Assembly (NCBI GenBank): GCA_027484085.1
Contig: JAIXQF010000004.1
Location: forward strand, 898,162 to 962,161
Origin: Actinomycetales bacterium
GTDB taxonomy: Bacteria > Actinomycetota > Actinomycetes > S36-B12 > UBA5976
DNA: 64,000 bases
Direction of reading: 5' to 3'
The first letter of the stretch is position 1. Each line of letters opens with the position of its first letter. This document shows, one piece after another, positions 30,228 to 39,752 of the stretch. A program made the position numbers and the translations under genes. Under the pieces are notes generated by a model. The model was not told where the DNA came from. It ran no database searches and was given only the letters and a program-made list of their open reading frames with translations.

Positions 30228-30962
30228 CTATTTCTGACGTTCGATAACTTCGCGAATCAATAAGCCATGAAGCGATGTGATCGAATTGGCTAGTTGAAGT
30301 GTAAGTTCCTGTGCCTGAGCACTGGCATTCTCACCCTTACCGGAGGCAGCGCTTTTCACTAACGGCGAAAACAGGTCTACTTCCCTACTTGCGCTAGTAA
30401 GAACCGTTTTTAGATGTCTCGGCTCCAAGCCAAACCCACGAAGCGTTAGAGCTAAATTCACTACCGCTGAGGCCGTCACAGAGAAGTACCCTTGGCTATC
30501 TGGTCGAATCAAGCCAAATTCGACCATTTGATCGACAAATTCAGCGTCCGCTCCAGTGTCCGACATTAATTCAAGTCGATTCATTTTGACAGTGAGGAGT
30601 TGGTTTGAGACATCTATCGCATCAGCGCTAATCAGCGGACGTGGTGCCTTAGGGGCAACGTCACCAACTTCGGCAGGCCGCAAACCTCGATTAAGTGCAT
30701 CGATGTGCTCTTTAATAACACGGAGAGGGAGAAAATGGTCACGCTGCATTCTCAATACGTAGCGCAATCTCTCAACATCTACTAAAGAAAACTTTCGGTA
30801 TCCGCTAGCAGTTCGCTCTGGGGCAACCAAGCCATTGGTCTCTAAGAAGCGGATCTTGGAAATAGAAATGTCGGTGAATTCATCACGCAGTCGCACAAGC
30901 ACCTCACCGATAGTCAATAGTGCAGGTGAACTTTGAGAAAAATCGTAATCTGGAGAAGTCAT
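30228..30962 (-). CDS. ftsR: FtsR-like MerR family transcriptional regulator
   Basis: LTIGEVLVRLRDEFTDISISKIRFLETNGLVAPERTASGYRKFSLVDVERLRYVLRMQRDHFLPLRVIKEHIDAL; sits between FHA and nuclease genes as in actinobacterial ftsR loci. Confidence 0.85.
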   Translation of the reverse strand: MTSPDYDFSQSSPALLTIGEVLVRLRDEFTDISISKIRFLETNGLVAPERTASGYRKFSLVDVERLRYVLRMQRDHFLPLRVIKEHIDALNRGLRPAEVGDVAPKAPRPLISADAIDVSNQLLTVKMNRLELMSDTGADAEFVDQMVEFGLIRPDSQGYFSVTASAVVNLALTLRGFGLEPRHLKTVLTSASREVDLFSPLVKSAASGKGENASAQAQELTLQLANSITSLHGLLIREVIERQK

Positions 30963-31415
30963 CTACTGGCCTGTAGCTGGAGCAAGCACAAAAACAAATC
31001 TGAACTTGCCGATCTGCACTTCATCCCCGTTGAGTAACGCGGTTGAAATCACTCGTTGTTTATTCACGTACGTACCGTTTAATGATCCTGAGTCACTAAG
31101 CACCCAGTCTGAATCAACTAACGAGATTGCCGCATGTTTACGCGAAACAGTTACGTCATCAAGAAATATTCGACTTTCAGAGGACCGGCCGATTGTCATC
31201 TGTTCACTTGGAGAAAGTGCGAACTGCATTCCTTCTAGAGCGCCTCGACGAACCACTAAGTGAGCCGAACCGCTTGCCAATGCCTCTAACTTGCCGGAAT
31301 CTATGGGCGCGAACTCGCCCGTTTCAGGGCCGCCAACTGAAGGGATAACACCGGTGGCATCCAACTCAAGCGAAACCGCCTTTGTTAGTTCTGGTTCGTC
31401 CCCATGACTGCTCAT
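30963..31415 (-). CDS. FHA domain protein (GarA/OdhI-like)
   Basis: FALSPSEQMTIGRSSESRIFLDDVTVSRKHAAISLVDSDWVLSDSGSLNGTYVNKQRV FHA core. Confidence 0.92.
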   Translation of the reverse strand: MSSHGDEPELTKAVSLELDATGVIPSVGGPETGEFAPIDSGKLEALASGSAHLVVRRGALEGMQFALSPSEQMTIGRSSESRIFLDDVTVSRKHAAISLVDSDWVLSDSGSLNGTYVNKQRVISTALLNGDEVQIGKFRFVFVLAPATGQ

Positions 31416-31436
31416 GCCTCTACCTTAACGTGAGGG

Positions 31437-31829
31437 TTAACTTGAAGTTAGAGCCTGGTAGCCAGCCGCATCCATAAGCTGTGACGCCAACTCAGAGGCG
31501 CTGCCATCTACGCGCAGATCCACAATCCAACCGTTCTGGTACGGATCAGAGTTCAAGGTGTCTGGTGAGGTTTCAATGGCGTCATTACGAGCGATGACTT
31601 CCCCAGAGACTGGAGCGTAAATGTCAGACACGCTCTTGGTTGACTCAACTTCGCCACAGGTGCTGCCGGCGGTTAGTACGTCACCAACCTTAGGAAGCGA
31701 CACGAAAACGATGTCACCCAAGGCATCTTGGGCGTAATCAGTGATACCGAAGCGAATCGTGGATTCATCGATAACCTGAACCCATTCGTGCTCGGCTGTG
31801 TAATTCAAATCTGCAGGAATGTTACTCAT
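31437..31829 (-). CDS. gcvH: Glycine cleavage system H protein
   Basis: YTAEHEWVQV, GDIVFVSLPKVGDVL, GEVESTKSVSDIYAPVSGEV (lipoyl Lys), DPYQNGWIVDL. Confidence 0.97.
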   Translation of the reverse strand: MSNIPADLNYTAEHEWVQVIDESTIRFGITDYAQDALGDIVFVSLPKVGDVLTAGSTCGEVESTKSVSDIYAPVSGEVIARNDAIETSPDTLNSDPYQNGWIVDLRVDGSASELASQLMDAAGYQALTSS

Positions 31830-31853
31830 GCGAAAATCCTACGGCATCAGGCA

Positions 31854-32591
31854 CTAAGAATTTGGCAGGGGCACAATTGCGGAAATCTCAACATTTTCGC
31901 TCTCAACGACCGTGACTTTTCCGCCACCCGATCCCACCGTGTCAATTAAGCCACCCGGTATCTCTACGGCTGGCCCTAGGACCGCAGGATCCCCAATTAC
32001 CGAGATTTTGATTGGAACCTGTAGCGCCGTCCCCGATACCGTGACCCCACTGGAACTATCGGCAAACCAACTGCTGGCCACTAGACGTACGGCAAGACCT
32101 CGATCTGAAATTTGGATAGCTTGTGCACCGGCGTCTCGTAACTCTTGGATGGCATCAAGCAAAGTGGTTGCGGACAGATTCCCTGTAATTGTGATGACAA
32201 TTCCACTATCAACGATTACTTCGCTGCCAGCCAATACGCCAAGAGCATCTGCTCTACGCTTAGCTTCATTTAACGCAGAGTATTCATCCCCACCAAGTAA
32301 TGTTTCACGCGCATTCTCAAGGCGAGCATTCTCAGCTTCAAGTCTGGCTTCTCGTTGCGCCAAATCATCAAGCAAGCTGACAAGGTCGCTTTGTCGCGCA
32401 TTGGCCAAGATTGCATCATTGGCTGTGCCAGATATTGCAGCCGTCAAAGTGAAACCCAGGACTACAAACAAAACCGTTATAACCAGTTGGGTGCCACTTC
32501 GTTGCGGCGTCAATGAACGTTTGAGTCGAAACCGCGCTTCTTCTGAAGTGCGCGCTGGACGGGCTCGGCGAGGTGCTGAATGGGATCCCAT
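31854..32591 (-). CDS. DUF881 family protein
   Basis: N-terminal TM, coiled coil, DAIQELRDAGAQAIQISDRGLAVRLVASSWF. Confidence 0.88.
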   Translation of the reverse strand: MGSHSAPRRARPARTSEEARFRLKRSLTPQRSGTQLVITVLFVVLGFTLTAAISGTANDAILANARQSDLVSLLDDLAQREARLEAENARLENARETLLGGDEYSALNEAKRRADALGVLAGSEVIVDSGIVITITGNLSATTLLDAIQELRDAGAQAIQISDRGLAVRLVASSWFADSSSGVTVSGTALQVPIKISVIGDPAVLGPAVEIPGGLIDTVGSGGGKVTVVESENVEISAIVPLPNS

Positions 32592-32593
32592 GC

Positions 32594-32926
32594 TTATGCC
32601 TTTAACAGATGTCTTCTAATCGCAGCAACGTTCGCGAAGATTCTCATGGTTAACACCACAACTACACCGGTAGACATTTGCGAGCCAACACCGAGCTGAT
32701 CGCCCAGGAATACAATTACGGCGGCAACGAGAACATTTGAAAGAAATGAAATCACGAAAATACGATCATTGAACAAGCCATCAAGAACAGATCGGAATGC
32801 GCCGAACACTGCATCCAAGGCCGCCACGACAGCTACCGGTAGGTATGGCTGTAACCAAACCGGCACAGTGGGTTGCAACAGGAGTCCAAGTACGATTCCT
32901 ACCAATAATCCAACTGCGGGAATCAT
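32594..32926 (-). CDS. Small basic protein (DUF1290/Sbp) family
   Basis: MIPAVGLLVGIVLGLLLQPTVPVWLQPYLPVAVVAALDAVFGAFRSVLDGLFNDRIFVISFLSNVLVAAVIVFLGDQLGVG. Confidence 0.92.
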   Translation of the reverse strand: MIPAVGLLVGIVLGLLLQPTVPVWLQPYLPVAVVAALDAVFGAFRSVLDGLFNDRIFVISFLSNVLVAAVIVFLGDQLGVGSQMSTGVVVVLTMRIFANVAAIRRHLLKA

Positions 32927-33717
32927 GATGCATCCTCACTGTATTTAGAAGTCAAACTAGCTGCCGGCAACGAAATGTTACTGACTTTCTCTAATCCCCA
33001 GATTACGCCGTAATTCATCTCTAACTCCTCAAGTAACAGCCCGGCCGAGTTTTCCCTGAATCGACCAGCAAGTTTGTCTGCGTCTGGTCCAATTGCGGAA
33101 ACCACGTATGGCGGAGACATCGGTCGATAATTCAACAGGATCGCATCCCCCGCTGCCCTAATTGCTGAGGTTGAAGTAAGCCTTCGACCGTTTATTGCAA
33201 TGTCAGTTGCTCCGGCTTGCCATAAGCCATTCACAATCAATTGCAGATCTCGGTCAACGACTCGACCAGGAGGAGTCTCAGTGCCTTGAGTCGAATCTAT
33301 CGGTGCGTCATCAATAGAAACTTTTACTCCATCCCCGAAAACTTCTGTTTGTCCAGTTGCAGCTCGAAGCCGGTCTAGCCGAGCTCGCGCTTGGTCGCCT
33401 AGTGAAGTTCCGGCCAAGACTGCTGCCTCAGCATTCAGAAGATTATTTTGAGCGGTCAGTACAGTTGCTTCTAGTTCTTGAACCCGTTTGTCCGCAGCAC
33501 TTACTCTTTCAACCAAAGCATCTCTGGTAATCGAATACTCACTAGCTTGTGTTTGAGTTTGCGCGATGGCTATGCCTAGAACGAGTGTTACCAAAGTGGT
33601 GGCGGCAGCGATAAAGATCACCCTAAACCGACCTTCGTCTTGGTTAGGTGATGTGTTTACGTAATCGGAAGTCAACGCATCGGCGAGGAGCGCGTCAAGT
33701 GAGGCATCAACTCGCAT
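32923..33717 (-). CDS. DUF881 family protein (second paralogue)
   Basis: TM plus coiled coil, LQLIVNGLWQAGATDIAINGRRLTSTSAIRAAGDAILLNYRPMSPPYVVSAIG. Confidence 0.88.
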   Translation of the reverse strand: MRVDASLDALLADALTSDYVNTSPNQDEGRFRVIFIAAATTLVTLVLGIAIAQTQTQASEYSITRDALVERVSAADKRVQELEATVLTAQNNLLNAEAAVLAGTSLGDQARARLDRLRAATGQTEVFGDGVKVSIDDAPIDSTQGTETPPGRVVDRDLQLIVNGLWQAGATDIAINGRRLTSTSAIRAAGDAILLNYRPMSPPYVVSAIGPDADKLAGRFRENSAGLLLEELEMNYGVIWGLEKVSNISLPAASLTSKYSEDAS

Positions 33718-34297
33718 TTATGATTCTTCTCATCTGAAAAACTTGCACAAAATACAGCACACCTGCGTACCAGTACATAGCAATCCCCCAAAGTAGGAAT
33801 GCCCAACCAAAGATGTGGGCCGCTTGGCCAACTTGGTTACTGAAGGTCCCCAGCAAAATGAGTGGAAGTGCATATAACAAATTCATAGTCGCGGCCTTCC
33901 CGACGAAATGCACGGGAATGCCGGTGAATCCAAACTTCTTCAAATAGACCAACAGCAGAGACATTGCTAAGTCTCTTAGAAGTAGTACAACTACCACCCA
34001 GAGCGGCAATAGATCTCGATATAGGAGAGCAATTAACGCGGCAACTACATACAGCCGATCCGCGAGTGGATCAAGCAATTCCCCTAGCCGACTGAACTGA
34101 TTTAGTCTCCTTGCCAAGTAGCCGTCAAGCCAATCCGTAAAGGAACTTACAATCAAAATGATTAGCGCCAGTCCATCGTTTTGTGGTCCAACAATAAGCC
34201 AGAAAAAGAAGGGCACGCCCAGTAGCCGAAGTCCACTAAGGGCGTTGGGAATAGTCCAATTGCTACCCGTTGCTACCGACTGCTTAGGATTCCCCAC
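33707..34297 (-). CDS. pgsA: CDP-alcohol phosphatidyltransferase (PgsA-like)
   Basis: SSFTDWLDGYLARRLNQFSRLGELLDPLADRLYV CDP-OH-P motif; GTG start. Confidence 0.9.
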   Translation of the reverse strand: MGNPKQSVATGSNWTIPNALSGLRLLGVPFFFWLIVGPQNDGLALIILIVSSFTDWLDGYLARRLNQFSRLGELLDPLADRLYVVAALIALLYRDLLPLWVVVVLLLRDLAMSLLLVYLKKFGFTGIPVHFVGKAATMNLLYALPLILLGTFSNQVGQAAHIFGWAFLLWGIAMYWYAGVLYFVQVFQMRRIINAS

Positions 34298-34360
34298 ATC
34301 ACAAGCCTACGGTTAAGAAGCCGGTTTTCATGCGATAGCCTTTCCCGAGAAGAAAGTTAC

Positions 34361-34434
34361 GCCCTGGTACTCCAACTGGCAGAGAGCGCGGTCTCAAACA
34401 CCGTTCAGTGTGGGTTCGAATCCCACTCAGGGCA
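34361..34434 (+). tRNA. Class-I-type tRNA with CAA anticodon (would be Leu by anticodon), short variable loop
   Basis: Acceptor GCCCTGG/TCAGGGC + A; anticodon arm GCGGT-CTCAAAC-ACCGT (34388-34404); variable loop TCAGT (5 nt); T arm GTGGG-TTCGAAT-CCCAC; D arm short (CTC/GAG) with GG in loop; 3' CCA not encoded (CCC follows). Confidence 0.85.
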
Positions 34435-34484
34435 CCCAAGGATTTCTAACTCTAGATTTATACAAATGTTTAATCAGGTGTAGA

Positions 34485-34883
34485 TCAAAGCGCTCTAAGC
34501 GAATCTCTGATAGTCGCAACCTGGCCAAGCAGGCCATTAATGAACTTTCCTGATTCCGGAGTACTCAGAGTCCCAGCAATCTCAACTGCCTCTGAAACAG
34601 CAACGCCGCTATCGACTTCAGGCTTCCACATCAACTCAGCAACACCGACCCGAACGATTGCCCGATCCACAGCTGGCATGCGATCGAGTGGCCAAGCTTG
34701 CGAGTAAGTGGAGATGACTTCATCGATTCGATCAATGTTCTGCTCCACTAACGCAGCTAACTCAACGGCGTAATCATTTACGTCTGGATTTCGCTCAAAC
34801 ACATCAGGAGCTTTAACTCCGCGTTGTTCAGCCTCAAACAGAGACTCAACAGCGCGTTGCCGGGCTTTGGTTCTAGTGCGCAC
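34485..34883 (-). CDS. nusB: Transcription antitermination factor NusB
   Basis: ARQRAVESLFEAEQRG...WPLDRMPAVDRAIVRVGVAELMW...SEAVEIAGTLSTPESGKFINGLLGQV. Confidence 0.94.
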   Translation of the reverse strand: MRTRTKARQRAVESLFEAEQRGVKAPDVFERNPDVNDYAVELAALVEQNIDRIDEVISTYSQAWPLDRMPAVDRAIVRVGVAELMWKPEVDSGVAVSEAVEIAGTLSTPESGKFINGLLGQVATIRDSLRAL

Positions 34884-35444
34884 TTAGTTGACTCGACCTA
34901 AATAAGAACCATCTCTGGTGTCAACCTTCACTTTGGTATTTGACTCAATGAAGAGAGGTACTTTAATTTCAGCACCAGTCTCTAGAGTGGCTGGCTTACT
35001 TCCTGCGCTGGAGCGATCACCTTGCAGACCTGGTTCCGTGTAGGTGATCATCAACTCCACGCTTGCTGGTAGTTCAAGATAAATTGGCAAATCATTATGA
35101 ATTGCCACAACACCTTCTTGATTCTCCAGCATGTACTTAGCACCATCGCCAACAATGGCATCAGAGAGCGTGTATTGCTCGAAAGTTTGCAGATCCATAA
35201 ATATCCAGCCATCGCCATCTTTGTAGAGATACTGCATGTTGCGCTTATCGACTTCGGCGGTCTCTACTGCGACACCCGCGTTGAAAGTCTTATCAACTAC
35301 TTTTCCAGACAAAATGTTCTTTAGCTTTGTACGAACAAAAGCCGGACCTTTACCTGGCTTCACATGCTGAAACTCAACAACTGTCCAAAGCTGTCCATCA
35401 ATATTTAGGACTAGTCCATTCTTAAGGTCATTCGTTGAGGCCAC
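34884..35444 (-). CDS. efp: Elongation factor P
   Basis: [45 protein letters not shown]-terminal [17 protein letters not shown]. Confidence 0.97.
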   Translation of the reverse strand: MASTNDLKNGLVLNIDGQLWTVVEFQHVKPGKGPAFVRTKLKNILSGKVVDKTFNAGVAVETAEVDKRNMQYLYKDGDGWIFMDLQTFEQYTLSDAIVGDGAKYMLENQEGVVAIHNDLPIYLELPASVELMITYTEPGLQGDRSSAGSKPATLETGAEIKVPLFIESNTKVKVDTRDGSYLGRVN

Positions 35445-35464
35445 GTGCTCTCCTAGATCGATGT

Positions 35465-36514
35465 TTAAAGTTCTATTAATTCGTAGGGTAAGTTCGTCAA
35501 GTTTTCGTACCCCTGCGAACCAACCACAATCGTATCCTCGACTCTCACGCCACCTTTACTTTGCAAATAGGCGCCAGGTTCGATAGTCACAACAGTGTTA
35601 GTTGCAATCTTAGCGTCTCCAGTTCTGCCAAAAAACGGTTCCTCGTGGATTTCGAGTCCTACGCCATGTCCAAGTCCGTGCGTGAAGTACTTCTCGTATC
35701 CACTATCGCTAAGTGAGCGCCTAACTTCGTCCTCAACGGCTTTGTATTGAATGCCTTCATGAATCAAATCACGACCGGCCGCCTGAGCTCTTGAGACTGC
35801 ACTATGCAGATCTATTTGCCACTGGGCAGGTTTGCCCACAATCAGAGTTCGTGTGCAATCCGAATGATAGCCATCAACCTTTGCGCCAAAATCAATTTTG
35901 AGAAGGTCGCCATTTGAAATCTCTCGATCAGTCGGTTCGTGATGTGGAGTGGCGCTATTCGGACCAGAAGCAACAATCGTTTCAAAAGCAACCTCATCAG
36001 CACCCAGCTCTCGCATCCGAATCTCGAGTGAATTACGAATCGATTTTTCAGTCTGTCCAGGTTTGATAGTTTTCACGGTATCTTGGAAGGCATTCGTTGC
36101 AATCTCTGCTGCCGCCCTGATCAAGGCAACCTCAGAATCATCTTTGGTAACTCTGAGAGTCTCAACAAGTCCAATGTTCGTAGTGAATTTATGTTCGAAC
36201 GTCGTGACTAGAGTCTGGAAAGCACCAACTGAGAGGTGCGCTCCCTCTACAACCACTTCCGACTTCTTTGTACTTCGCAAGAGTAATTCTGGAAAGTTTC
36301 TGCCAATTACAGTCTCCAAATCTGGAACTTGCTTTCGTGCCTGAATCTCGTACCTTGAATCCGTTGCCAAGGTCGCATCGACATCTGAAACCATCAAGGC
36401 TGCATTAGAGCCTGTGAAGCCAGTCAAATAGCGGATGTTTGTCAGATTGGTGATGTAGACAATCTGACCAGCTTCAATTGAGTCTTGTAGCCGGTTTATC
36501 CGATGCAGGGTCAC
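35465..36514 (-). CDS. M24 family aminopeptidase (Xaa-Pro aminopeptidase-like)
   Basis: [52 protein letters not shown]. Confidence 0.93.
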   Translation of the reverse strand: MTLHRINRLQDSIEAGQIVYITNLTNIRYLTGFTGSNAALMVSDVDATLATDSRYEIQARKQVPDLETVIGRNFPELLLRSTKKSEVVVEGAHLSVGAFQTLVTTFEHKFTTNIGLVETLRVTKDDSEVALIRAAAEIATNAFQDTVKTIKPGQTEKSIRNSLEIRMRELGADEVAFETIVASGPNSATPHHEPTDREISNGDLLKIDFGAKVDGYHSDCTRTLIVGKPAQWQIDLHSAVSRAQAAGRDLIHEGIQYKAVEDEVRRSLSDSGYEKYFTHGLGHGVGLEIHEEPFFGRTGDAKIATNTVVTIEPGAYLQSKGGVRVEDTIVVGSQGYENLTNLPYELIEL

Positions 36515-36939
36515 AGCTTGGCTAAAGCAGACAAGGCAAGAACGTAAGAGTTGGCCCCAAATCCGCTAATAGTTCCCTTGGCGATTCCAGAAATCAATGA
36601 AGTATGCCGAAACTCTTCCCGAGCTATTGGATTACTTATGTGAACCTCAATTAGCGGCGCAGAAAGCATGGCAGCCGCATCGCGAATTGCAACCGAATAG
36701 TGAGTAAATGCAGCTGGATTCATAATGACTGGCAGGTCAGATTTAGTTGCCTCATGTAACCAACCAATAAGTGTCGATTCATCATTTGTCTGCCGAAAGT
36801 CCGCTTCGAATCCTAAAGCAACTGCAGTTTCCTGGCACAGCTTCTCGATGTCTGAAAGTGTCAAACTTCCGTAGAGCTCTGGCTCACGTGTTCCGAGTTG
36901 ATCTAGATTTGGGCCATTGAGAATCATTACTTTACGCAT
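36511..36939 (-). CDS. aroQ: 3-dehydroquinate dehydratase type II
   Basis: ILNGPNLDQLGTREPELYGSLTL, MNPAAFTHYSVAIRDA, IEVHISNPIAREEFRHTS, ISGFGANSYVLAL. Confidence 0.96.
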   Translation of the reverse strand: MRKVMILNGPNLDQLGTREPELYGSLTLSDIEKLCQETAVALGFEADFRQTNDESTLIGWLHEATKSDLPVIMNPAAFTHYSVAIRDAAAMLSAPLIEVHISNPIAREEFRHTSLISGIAKGTISGFGANSYVLALSALAKL

Positions 36940-38020
36940 GTGAATCAGCCTGCCCTAGTTTGCTATGAGCAGCAATTAGCAACGCCGAATCAGGACCCTC
37001 AAGAATTGCTGGTTTGCCAATCTCTTCAAGAATTATGAATCTAAGTTTGGATCCGCGGCTCTTTTTGTCAATCCGCATAGCATCGTGCAATTGCTCGAAT
37101 GTCGCGCGATTGTAGGTCACAGGCAGACCCACACCTGCCAGGATATTCTCGTGACGATCAACCGCAGCCTGATCCAAGCGACCTGCAAGCATAGATAGAT
37201 TTGCCACAAACATCATTCCAACGCTAACTGCATTGCCATGACGCCAAGTGTAATTTTCAATCCTCTCTACCGCATGACCGAACGTATGACCGTAGTTCAG
37301 AATCTCTCGACCTGCAGAGGTTCCAAGCGTTTCTCGCAAGTCACCACTAACTACGTCAGCTTTGACTTGAATTGCTCGCGAAATTATTTCTTCGGTACTA
37401 ACCCAAGTTGGACTCTGCGCACTTGTTAAGTCAGATTCAATCAGATTTAAGATGTTCTCATCTCTGATAAAGCCGCACTTGATAACCTCTGCTAAACCTC
37501 CGATGTAATCATCGCGGGTTTGGGTTTGAAGAAAATCGGTATCGCAAATAACTGCAACTGGTGAATGGATTGCACCAACTAGATTCTTGCCATCGTTTGT
37601 ATTGATGCCAGTTTTACCACCAACTGCGGCATCAACCATGGCGAGCAAAGTTGTCGGCACATGAATTACTCTGATGCCACGCAGCCATGTTGCGGCAACA
37701 AATCCCGCCAAATCAGTGGTTGCACCTCCGCCCAAGGAGATCACCACATCGTTTCGAGTAAAGCCCGATTTACCAAGAGCAGTCCAGCAGAACTCCAGAA
37801 CCGAAGTCGTCTTTGCGCTCTCGGCGTCTGGAACTTCGATCAAAATCGTTTCAGTCTCAGGGAAACGTGCCCGTAACTCAGCTGCCTTAGCACCTAGAGA
37901 GTTCGGATGAATTATCGCAATTCGAGAAGCGCCCGCAACATAATTTGCGATATCGCCAACTATGCCGCGTCCGACACTGACTTGATATTGATGTTCGGCA
38001 TTAACTTGAATTGATTTCAT
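36932..38020 (-). CDS. aroB: 3-dehydroquinate synthase
   Basis: ISLGGGATTDLAGFVAATWLRGIRVIHVPTTLLAMVDAAVGGKTGIN; NYGHTFGHAVE. Confidence 0.97.
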   Translation of the reverse strand: MKSIQVNAEHQYQVSVGRGIVGDIANYVAGASRIAIIHPNSLGAKAAELRARFPETETILIEVPDAESAKTTSVLEFCWTALGKSGFTRNDVVISLGGGATTDLAGFVAATWLRGIRVIHVPTTLLAMVDAAVGGKTGINTNDGKNLVGAIHSPVAVICDTDFLQTQTRDDYIGGLAEVIKCGFIRDENILNLIESDLTSAQSPTWVSTEEIISRAIQVKADVVSGDLRETLGTSAGREILNYGHTFGHAVERIENYTWRHGNAVSVGMMFVANLSMLAGRLDQAAVDRHENILAGVGLPVTYNRATFEQLHDAMRIDKKSRGSKLRFIILEEIGKPAILEGPDSALLIAAHSKLGQADSHA

Positions 38021-38529
38021 AAGGCACCGACTTTTTTCAGTTCGGACACAATCTCTGTCACAACTTCTGATGGGGTTAACTTTGATGTGTCAACGCCAAC
38101 GTCAGCGACTTCCTTGTACAGCGGTTCCCGAGCTGCCATCAAGTCAGCAAGCTGTCCACGAACATTTCCAAGCAATAGTGGTCGGTTTCGGTTCATTCCA
38201 ACTCGATCAACAGCCTGGGCAAGTCCGGCTACTAGCCATACAGCAGTTGCTTTCTTTACGTTGCTTCTCGTTTCTTCGTTACCTAGTGATCCGCCACCGA
38301 GTGCAACAACTGAATCAGCAGAGTCGAGCAGATCAGCTATTACATCATGCTCTATTTGTCGAAATGCCGGCTCACCATCTTGCGTAAAGATGTCTGAAAC
38401 GGACTTTCCAGCTCTAGCCTCGATAACTTGATCGCTGTCAAAAAACTGGAACTTCAATTCCTTTGCCAACAACTTCCCCACAGTTGACTTCCCTGCACCA
38501 GGTACGCCAACTAAAACAATAGTTGCCAT
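38017..38529 (-). CDS. aroK: Shikimate kinase
   Basis: IVLVGVPGAGKSTVGKLLAKEL, FFDSDQVIEARAGKSVSDIF, VALGGGSL. Confidence 0.96.
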   Translation of the reverse strand: MATIVLVGVPGAGKSTVGKLLAKELKFQFFDSDQVIEARAGKSVSDIFTQDGEPAFRQIEHDVIADLLDSADSVVALGGGSLGNEETRSNVKKATAVWLVAGLAQAVDRVGMNRNRPLLLGNVRGQLADLMAAREPLYKEVADVGVDTSKLTPSEVVTEIVSELKKVGAL

Positions 38530-38531
38530 TA

Positions 38532-39707
38532 CTAGATCCTAAGATTCGATTTAAAGGCCTCGATGTTTCGCGCTGTTTCGGTAATGTGATCGCCACCGAA
38601 TTTGTCTAGCAACGCTTCGGCCAATACAAGTGCAACCATGGCTTCGGCTACGACTCCAGCCGCAGGTACTGCGCAAGCATCGCTGCGCTGCGAGATAGCA
38701 GTTGCTGGCTCTCCTGTGGTTACATCAATCGTTGACAGAGCGCGCGGCACAGTCGAGATCGGCTTCATTGCCGCTCTTACCCGAATCGGTTCGCCAGTGC
38801 TGATTCCGCCTTCAGTGCCGCCACTGCGAGATGTCTGGCGGAGTACTTCACCATCTTCAAGATAGATCTCATCGTGAGCAACGGAACCTCGTCGGCGTGA
38901 AGTTTCAAAACCATCCCCAACTTCCACGCCCTTGATTGCCTGAATTCCCATCAAAGCGGCGGCTAGCTTGCCGTCCAACCTTCGATCCCAGTGCACGTGT
39001 GAGCCAAGCCCCACCGGAACACCATGCGCAACCACTTCAACTACGCCGCCCAGTGTGTCTCCATCTGATTGAGCAGCCGTAATCTCGGCTTGCATGGCAG
39101 CGCTCGCAGTTGCCGAAAAGCATCTAACTGGATCTTGATCAATGGCTTCCAGGTCAGAGTAGGTAGGAATTTCATCAGTGTCTGTTGAAACTGAACCAAC
39201 GCTAACGACGTGACTTAGAACGGTGATTCCAGCGGCCTGCGACAAAAACTTCTTCGCGACTTCACCAAGTGCAACTCGCGCTGCAGTTTCGCGAGCGCTA
39301 GCGCGCTCCAGAATGGGACGGGCATCAGAATGTGAATATTTCTGCATGCCAGCCAAGTCTGCATGTCCCGGTCTTGGTCGAGTTAACGGAGCGTTGCGAG
39401 CAATGCTTTCTAGATCTTCCGCAGGCACGGGGTCAACTGACATGACATCTTGCCACTTTGGCCACTCAGAGTTGGCTACTGTGATGGCGACTGGTCCGCC
39501 TTGGGTACTGCCATGACGAATCCCACCTGTAACGGTGACTGCATCCTGCTCAAACTTCATTCGGGCGCCGCGACCGAAACCTAGTCTCCGTCTGGCTAGG
39601 GCTGCTTCTATATCTGAGGTTTGAACTTCAATACCGGCTGGTAGGCCGTCAATTATTGCCGTTAGCGCAGGACCATGTGATTCTCCAGCGGTCAACCAGC
39701 GCAACAT
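38532..39707 (-). CDS. aroC: Chorismate synthase
   Basis: [71 protein letters not shown]. Confidence 0.98.
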   Translation of the reverse strand: MLRWLTAGESHGPALTAIIDGLPAGIEVQTSDIEAALARRRLGFGRGARMKFEQDAVTVTGGIRHGSTQGGPVAITVANSEWPKWQDVMSVDPVPAEDLESIARNAPLTRPRPGHADLAGMQKYSHSDARPILERASARETAARVALGEVAKKFLSQAAGITVLSHVVSVGSVSTDTDEIPTYSDLEAIDQDPVRCFSATASAAMQAEITAAQSDGDTLGGVVEVVAHGVPVGLGSHVHWDRRLDGKLAAALMGIQAIKGVEVGDGFETSRRRGSVAHDEIYLEDGEVLRQTSRSGGTEGGISTGEPIRVRAAMKPISTVPRALSTIDVTTGEPATAISQRSDACAVPAAGVVAEAMVALVLAEALLDKFGGDHITETARNIEAFKSNLRI

Positions 39708-39752
39708 GCTCCTAGTCTTTCACCTTTTCGCCCATAACACCGAATTGAAGGG

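Noticed and set aside
31912-32619. 235-aa + strand ORF
   Set aside because: Antisense to the DUF881 gene, which has clear family features; shadow ORF.
21603-36514. Two M24 peptidases (21603-22700 and 35465-36514) as a recent duplication
   Set aside because: They share only family motifs and different contexts; the efp-linked copy is a standard actinobacterial arrangement.
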